Part shown: positions 58,041 to 64,000 of the stretch, one piece after another
Layout: the number at the start of each line of letters is the position of its first letter
Position numbering within the stretch: position 1 is the stretch's first letter
NCBI RefSeq assembly: GCF_029867415.1
Contig: NC_081183.1
Coordinates: 113,249,061-113,313,060 of the forward strand
Origin: Vicia villosa
Lineage: Eukaryota; Streptophyta; Magnoliopsida; Fabales; Fabaceae
Length of the DNA stretch: 64,000 nucleotides
Direction of reading: 5' to 3'
Translations under genes and position numbers: made by a program
Notes under the pieces: generated by a model
Seen by the model: only the letters and a program-made list of their open reading frames with translations
What the model was told of the DNA's origin: nothing
Databases searched by the model: none

Positions 58041-58825
58041 CGATCAGCTCTAGTCCTTTGACGGACGCATCGAAGATCCTTCTCGCAGCTTCGATGTCGG
58101 CGTTGATGGTGGCCACTTTCCCTGTCCTCGTGTAAAACTTCATCTTCAGATGGACCGTGGAGGGTACGGCGGTTAGCTCGGCCAGTGTGGGGCGCTCGAT
58201 GATGCAGTTGTACAATGTCTTGCAGTCGATTACCAAAAACCTGGTTTTGACTTGCCTGGACGCTTCCCCTTCCCCGAAGGTGACAATCAGCTCGACGTAG
58301 CCCCATGGTTTGGTGGTGGCTCCGTTAAAACCTTGGAGGTCGGAACCCACATAGGGAGTGAGGTGCGAGTCGTCCAGCTGAAGTGTTTGGAAGAGGTGGG
58401 AGTACATAATGTCGACTGAACTGCCTTCATCTACCAGGACCCGTCGCACATCGAAGTTTGCCATTCTGGCTCGGACGAGAAGGGGAATGGTGGCGTTTGG
58501 AGCTCCGCCGGGCAGTTCTTCGAGGTAGAAAGTGATTGGCTCTGACTTTCCTCGGAATTTCCGAAGAGTAGGGCCGAGATCGGCATTGGCGCTGAGTAGC
58601 TCGTCGAACTTTCTCTTGACTGAACTGACAGTGAGGGAGCCGGGGTCCCCGCCGTTGGAGATGACCATAGCGGTGGGGAAATGTTCCCAGGTGCTGAGGG
58701 CGGTCGTCACGCCGAGCGAAGGGATGAAGTCTTCCGGTCGGGTTACGGACAGTGCGACTTGAAGTGGTCTGCTGTCTGGTGAGTTCCCCTCGTCCGAGTT
58801 TCGAGGGATGCCTCTTCTGGGGGGG
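58041..58825 (-). CDS. Protease part of the Tat-type element, frame joined to RT
   Basis: The frame runs from the homopolymer at 58819-58825 through VALSVTRPEDFIPSLG, the active-site motif VLVDEGSSVDIMY (D-E-G-S in place of the usual D-S/T-G) and FLVIDCKTLYNCII (related elements have LGRP after YN.I; here ERP) to KGLELI at 58041, where the copia element interrupts it. Position 58046 continues in the correct codon phase at 49741, so the protease-RT polyprotein was open before the insertion. The enzyme cleaves the gag-pol precursor. The frame differs by one base from gag, with the change at a run of seven C (sense). Confidence 0.8.
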
Positions 58826-60535
58826 TTCTCCCTTCTTGGTGTATCTTGCCAGGTGGCCCTCTTTGATCAAGGTCTCTATGGCATCTTTGAGATTTATGCA
58901 TTCGTCAGTCATATGTCCGTGGCTTTTGTGGTACTTGCAGTACTTGGACTTTTCTGTCCCCGGTCTCGTAGGATTTGACTTTGGGGGCCTGATGTTGGAT
59001 TTCTTGAACTCGGCGTTCTGGCAGTCGGCCAGGATTTTCTCCCGGGAGGTGTTCAAAGGAGTGTAGTCGTTGAAACGCCCTGCTGGTCCTCGCCGTTCTT
59101 TGACATCTCGGGATCGGTCGTCCCTTCTTTTGTCTTGTCCTCGGCGCGACCCCGGGTCATCGAGGTTTGAGTTGCGAGAGGCACCACTGCCCCTCGGGCC
59201 TCTGATTGCGGCTGCCTCGCCTTCCTCAAAATCGATGAATACCTTTGCTTTGTTGAGGAGGTCATTCATCGAGTGCACCTTCTCAATCTTAATAGCTTTT
59301 TTGAAGTCACTGCCGGGGAGAAGTCCTCGCTCCAAGATGTACCTCTTCATGTAGTCTTCTGTCTGTACTTGGACGGCCTCCTTGTTGAATCTTTCAAGGT
59401 AATCTCGAAGAGGTTCGTTGGGTCCTTGTACTACGGCCTCGAGATTGGCTTCCGATTTCGGTTGCCGTCGGGAGGCTGTGAAGTGGCTCAAGAAGAGTTC
59501 TTTGAGCTCGGTCCAAGAATGGATGGAGTTCGAAGGGAGGTTCCTGTACCAATTCATCGCTCCCTTCCTGAGGGTGGTCGGGAAAATGCGGCACTTGATC
59601 GAGCCTCTGACGACGTGATAGTCCATGACCGCTTCGATGCTCCGGATATGGTCGTCGGGGTCAGTGGTTCCGTCGTATTGGTCCAACACTGGCGGTTTTT
59701 CCATCCCCCGAGGGAGGCGGGCTCTCCGGATACTGGCGGACAAGGGGCTGCGGAAGTCCTCCTCGTCGCTCGGTCCTGGTGAATTGTAGTGCCTGTTTCG
59801 TCGGGGATCCTCTTGGTTGTTACCCGTCGCAGCTTTGGAGGGGCCCCGACGGCCCTGTTCGGGGGAGGGGCTTCTTTGTTCAGCGGTCTCAGGTTTCTGG
59901 TTCTTCCTGTTCTTTCTGTGTGGAGAACGGGAACGAGTCCTCCGGCGGCGATGTCTTCTCGGGGGAGACCTTGAAGAGGACGGGGAACGCCGACGGTATC
60001 TTCTCGGCGGTGAGCGTGAGGAGGAATAGGAGCGTGACCTGTAGCGCCTCCGTGGAGAAGGGCGACGTCGCCGCTGTCTTTCCAGTTCGTGAATTCGGTC
60101 ATCCTGAATTCTGAGGAGGCTGTTCGTCAATTGTATTTCTTTGAGTAAGCGGACGGTGATGGGGTCAGCATCCTCGGGAATGTTGAGCGGTTCCTCTTCT
60201 TCCCCATGACGGGCTCTCCGCCTCTCGGAGGTGTGGGTGAATGAGGAAGCATGTTGCCCGTCTCGGGGGTCGGTCTCATTCACATTCTGGGCATGTTCCG
60301 GCGCGTTGGTCGTTCTGATCTGCTCGCCGTTCTGAACGTGCCCTTCTGGAGGAACATGGTCGACATTCTGGACTTGTTGTAGGACCTGCAACAGCTGGGT
60401 GTCCTGGGTTTCATGCCCGGACCTTTGTCGCCGACGATCCCCCCGACGATGATTAGCTAGCTCGCGGGAGGATTCCTCGATCAGCTCGTGGAGGAGGAAA
60501 GGGTCAGCGCTTGGGATGTTGTTGTTGTCAGCCAT
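58770..60535 (-). CDS. gag of the Tat-type element
   Basis: Starts ATG 60535 (MADNNNIPSADPFLLHELIE). An Arg/Ser-rich stretch at about residues 155-215 (SPRRRYRSRSYSSSRSPPRR) is followed by the gag domain (PPVLDQYDGTTDPDDHIRSI, GAMNWYRNLPSNSIHSW, LKELFLSHFTASRR, LRDYLERFNKEAVQV) and a C-terminal zinc-finger-like CKYHKSHGHMTDEC. The frame stays open to 58427, but below about 58815 the conserved protein is in the neighbouring protease frame, so I end the meaningful gag near 58770. The SR-like stretch is unusual and may bind RNA. Confidence 0.85.
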
Positions 60536-60592
60536 GACGATTGGAGATGATTAGCTTTGATCTTTGTTCTTTAAAGATGGGGAAGCAAGATT

Positions 60593-60609
60593 CCCACAGA
60601 CGGCGCCAC
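60593..60609 (-). other. Primer binding site of the Tat-type element
   Basis: On the minus strand TGGCGCCGTCTGTGGGAA begins one base after the LTR end ...GATCA. It is a standard plant gypsy primer site. Confidence 0.85.
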
Positions 60610-61507
<898 letters not shown>

Positions 61508-61680
61508 ATATGAGAACGTATACTATGAGAATGTTATTTGTATGTGGGAACATGAGAATGAATCTGAACTATTAGATTTTAAAATAAATGGTGAAGATTA
61601 TGTGTTATTTTTCTCTCTTCTCCATCATTTATTTTAATAATGGAGAAGAGAAAAAAAGGACACATAATGTTGGGACGAAA
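61508..61680. mobile_element. Second, related foldback unit, right side truncated
   Basis: It repeats the words of the preceding MITE (atgagaatgaatctgaa, tagattttaaaataaatggt) and contains a strong hairpin at about 61597-61668 (attatgtgt...cttctccat with atggagaag...acacataat). The right inverted end is missing. Confidence 0.65.
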
Positions 61681-62406
61681 GTAAAAAAGGTTTAACTCAA
61701 TGAGGATGAAATTATAAGAATTTGAATATTATGTGGTATTTATGAGTAGTGACTTGTATTTTATGATTAAGTAAAGTTTCTCCTGCGGCTGGATCTAGAA
61801 GAAAGAGGTGATGAATTAGGTCACAAAGAGGAAGAAGACAAGCAACCTCAGGTTACAGAAAAATTATACTCAATAATGACTTGTAAACTATTTTCACACG
61901 TGAAAAATTAGAAATTGTTCAATTATTTAAAAAAATGCCAAGTAAGCGTCCACGTAGGTTTCCGTTAAGTGTAATAGACTGCAGCGACGGAAAATATGAA
62001 CAAAAAATTTTATGAAGATCATTCTTTAAACAAAAATTTTCTAATGACTAAAACTAAATTTTGAATTATTTATAAAAACCTATAACATATTTAACTTTAC
62101 ATTTTCCAATAAATTTAAGATAATAGATATAAGAATTTTAAGAATTATATTCTAAAAAGTGGATAATTTTATAAACAGTCAATTAAATGACTATTTATGA
62201 GAAAAATTAATGGAAGAAGTTAACAAAATAATCAATAATTAAAATATATTAATGTTAAAGGAATTATTAAAATTAATTTTATAATTATATAAGAATTAAA
62301 TATTAGAAGATGAACAGTTTTATAAACAGTCGATTCAATTCAATCTATTAATTGTTACATTTATTTCTTATATATTTTTAATAATTTTTAATATAGTATC
62401 AATTTA

Positions 62407-62414
<8 letters not shown>
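61681..62414. other. AT-rich intergenic sequence
   Basis: No gene, RNA or repeat family recognised. Confidence 0.6.

Positions 62415-62487
<73 letters not shown>
62415..62487. repeat. (AT)n microsatellite
   Basis: About 35 AT units. Confidence 0.95.
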
Positions 62488-62488
<1 letters not shown>

Positions 62489-63580
62489 ACTATTGCATAA
62501 TAGATTAATAATTATATTTTTTATAAATAATATTATTTTTAATAATGGTAGCTAAATATTATATTAACTTTATTATTATTTTATTTTATTATTATTATTA
62601 GTTGACTATTATATTATTTATTAGTAGTGGTAGATGAATATTAAATTACTATTTTTATTAATTATAATTAAAATTTAGAAAAATAATTATAATTTTTATA
62701 ATAGTTGTAGTTGGATATTATATTATTATTATTTTATTTTATTATTATTAGCTAAATATTATATTTTTTATATATTATTTAAATTATTATTATAATTAAT
62801 AGTGATAGTTGAATATTATTATTATTATTATTATTATTTATTTTAATGTAGAGTTAAATTTATAAATAAAAGAATTAATTTTTTTTCAGAAAATAATTAA
62901 GATTGTCATCAAAACAACTTTGAATTTATATATTATTAAAATTGGACTTGTAAACCATACTCTGTGACCAATTCTACACCTTCCCCTCAAACAAGACACT
63001 AAGTCTAATGTTGGTCTTTAAAAGCGGCTGAGTGTCCTATTATAATGTCCTATGAGGCTATGTGTTTAATAAACGATGCTAATGCCTTAAGTTAAACCGG
63101 CTTTGAGTCTAATCATGTTATTTCATAATCTATGTATTTTTTATTTTTTTTTACTTTTTATTTTTTTTTTTGAAATCAAAAAATATATTAATGCATCAAA
63201 GAGTCGAAATTACACCCAACAAAACGAGAAAAGAAAATTACAGACGGATTGAAACCTAGCTTAAGTAAAACAATGGATTATTGCTAAACTCGAGTTATTG
63301 AAAGGTAATAAGTAAAGTGATCTAAAACAACTATTAATTATTAATTCGTTTAATGGTGATAGACACAACATTTAATAAAAGATTTACGGTTTAATTCTTT
63401 GCAATTAAGATCGAGAGAGTACTAAAAAGTCTAAATGTATAACAGTAAAATTAAACAAAATATATCACATTTTATACTTTTTGGGATATCAATTTATTTG
63501 AGTTTTAACATGTGATCTACATATTTCATTTTATCCTTTCTTTATCCTAACTAAGGAGCAACAGAAAGACAGCAATGCTA
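62488..63580. other. AT-rich intergenic sequence
   Basis: Rich in attatt runs (62560-62840), with no gene recognised. Confidence 0.6.
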
Positions 63581-63655
63581 TGTGTACACTAAAGTGTACA
63601 CCTACACCGTATTGGTGCATGTACGGACGGTACTATTCACCGTCTGTACATGAAC
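63581..63655. repeat. Two adjacent inverted repeats
   Basis: TGTACACT/AGTGTACA (63583-63590 with 63593-63600), and CATGTACGGACGGT with ACCGTCTGTACATG (63618-63631 with 63639-63652; one mismatch, G-U in RNA). Long T/A homopolymer-like sequence follows. This could be a transposon end. Confidence 0.7.
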
Positions 63656-63754
63656 AGTGCAATATTATATTAATATTTTTTTTTATGTTTTTTATTTATT
63701 TTTTAAAATATTATTTTTAAAAAAATATTTTTTTTATATTTTTTTAACAAATAT

Positions 63755-64000
63755 TTGACAATACCTGCAGATTTATTTCCGGATTTACCTGCATTTGAAA
63801 TTACCTGCGGATTTACCTAAATTTGTAGGTAAATTCGCAGGTAAATCCGCAGGTATTGTCAAATTCGTAGGTAAATCCGCAGGTATTGTCAAATCCATAG
63901 GTAAATCCGCAGGTATTATCAAATCCGTAGGTAAATCCGGAAATAAATCCGCAGGTATTATCAAGTTCGTAGGTAAATCCGAAAATAAATCCGCAGGTAT
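63755..64000. repeat. Inverted and tandem repeat cluster at the window edge
   Basis: The left arm (63755-63825: aatacctgcagatttatttc, then ggatttacc) is the complement of the units on the right. From about 63826 a unit of about 32 bp (GTAGGTAAATCCGCAGGTAT plus tgtcaaattc) is repeated at least five times and runs off the window. It looks like the complex terminal repeat of a DNA transposon. Confidence 0.75.

Noticed and set aside
58427..58770. C-terminal extension of the Tat-type gag frame
   Set aside because: Arg/Pro/His-rich translation overlapping the conserved protease frame; a shadow after the frame change at 58819-58825.

Overview
The window is nuclear DNA of a flowering plant, most likely a legume of the tribe Fabeae (Vicia, Pisum, Lathyrus or Lens type). 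It holds one intact intron-rich host gene among nested LTR retrotransposons: very long Ogre/Tat-type Ty3-gypsy elements (LTRs of about 4 kb, tRNA-Arg-type primer site, a second RNase H) and a SIRE/Maximus-type Ty1-copia element. The Fabeae assignment is inferred from these families, not from a database search.

Region by region. 1-4700: the 3' end of a plus-strand Ogre-like element (a 12-unit hairpin repeat array, polypurine tract, 3' LTR 758-4700). 4701-17262: a minus-strand Ogre/Tat element, decayed and cut at both ends (3' LTR, 3' UTR with hairpins, INT, RNase H, RT, protease, gag). 17263-24160: a second plus-strand Ogre-like element inserted into that gag (LTR 17263-21719, tRNA-Arg-type PBS, hairpin leader, gag with several stops). 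24161-26530: a 5'-truncated, dead Ty1-copia element with its 3' LTR. 26.7-37.5 kb: a LINE fragment, a Stowaway-like MITE, a short copia LTR with an odd repetitive leader, AT microsatellites, a decayed plant-mobile-domain gene and another MITE. 37939-42640 (minus): a complete 18-exon GH35 beta-galactosidase gene of 725 codons; every intron I placed is GT-AG and the frame closes exactly. 43991-44470: an old gypsy LTR with PBS.

45132-61168 is a young minus-strand Tat-type gypsy element inserted in an (AT)n tract. Its 559-bp LTRs differ at one base that I can see. It has gag, protease and RT, but the second RNase H and the integrase are missing. In their place lies an oppositely oriented, intron-containing gene (TATA box, three exons, 583 codons). 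This element is split by an even younger SIRE-type copia element (49742-58040, 1430-bp LTRs differing at one visible base, perfect 5-bp target duplication CGATC). The right end holds AT repeats, foldback MITE-like units and a repeat cluster running off the window.

The strongest unexplained signals are structural. Several untranslated parts of the Ogre-like elements carry hairpins whose stems change in a compensated way while loops or geometry stay fixed: the array at 1-540, the 3' UTR at 10542-10685, the leader at 22255-22632, and a two-hairpin module present in two different LTRs (4502-4550 and 21539-21586). The second main signal is the spliced antisense gene that replaces the integrase in a recently mobile element. 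The third is an array of ten AGGTCGACCT-type palindromes upstream of the SIRE TATA box.
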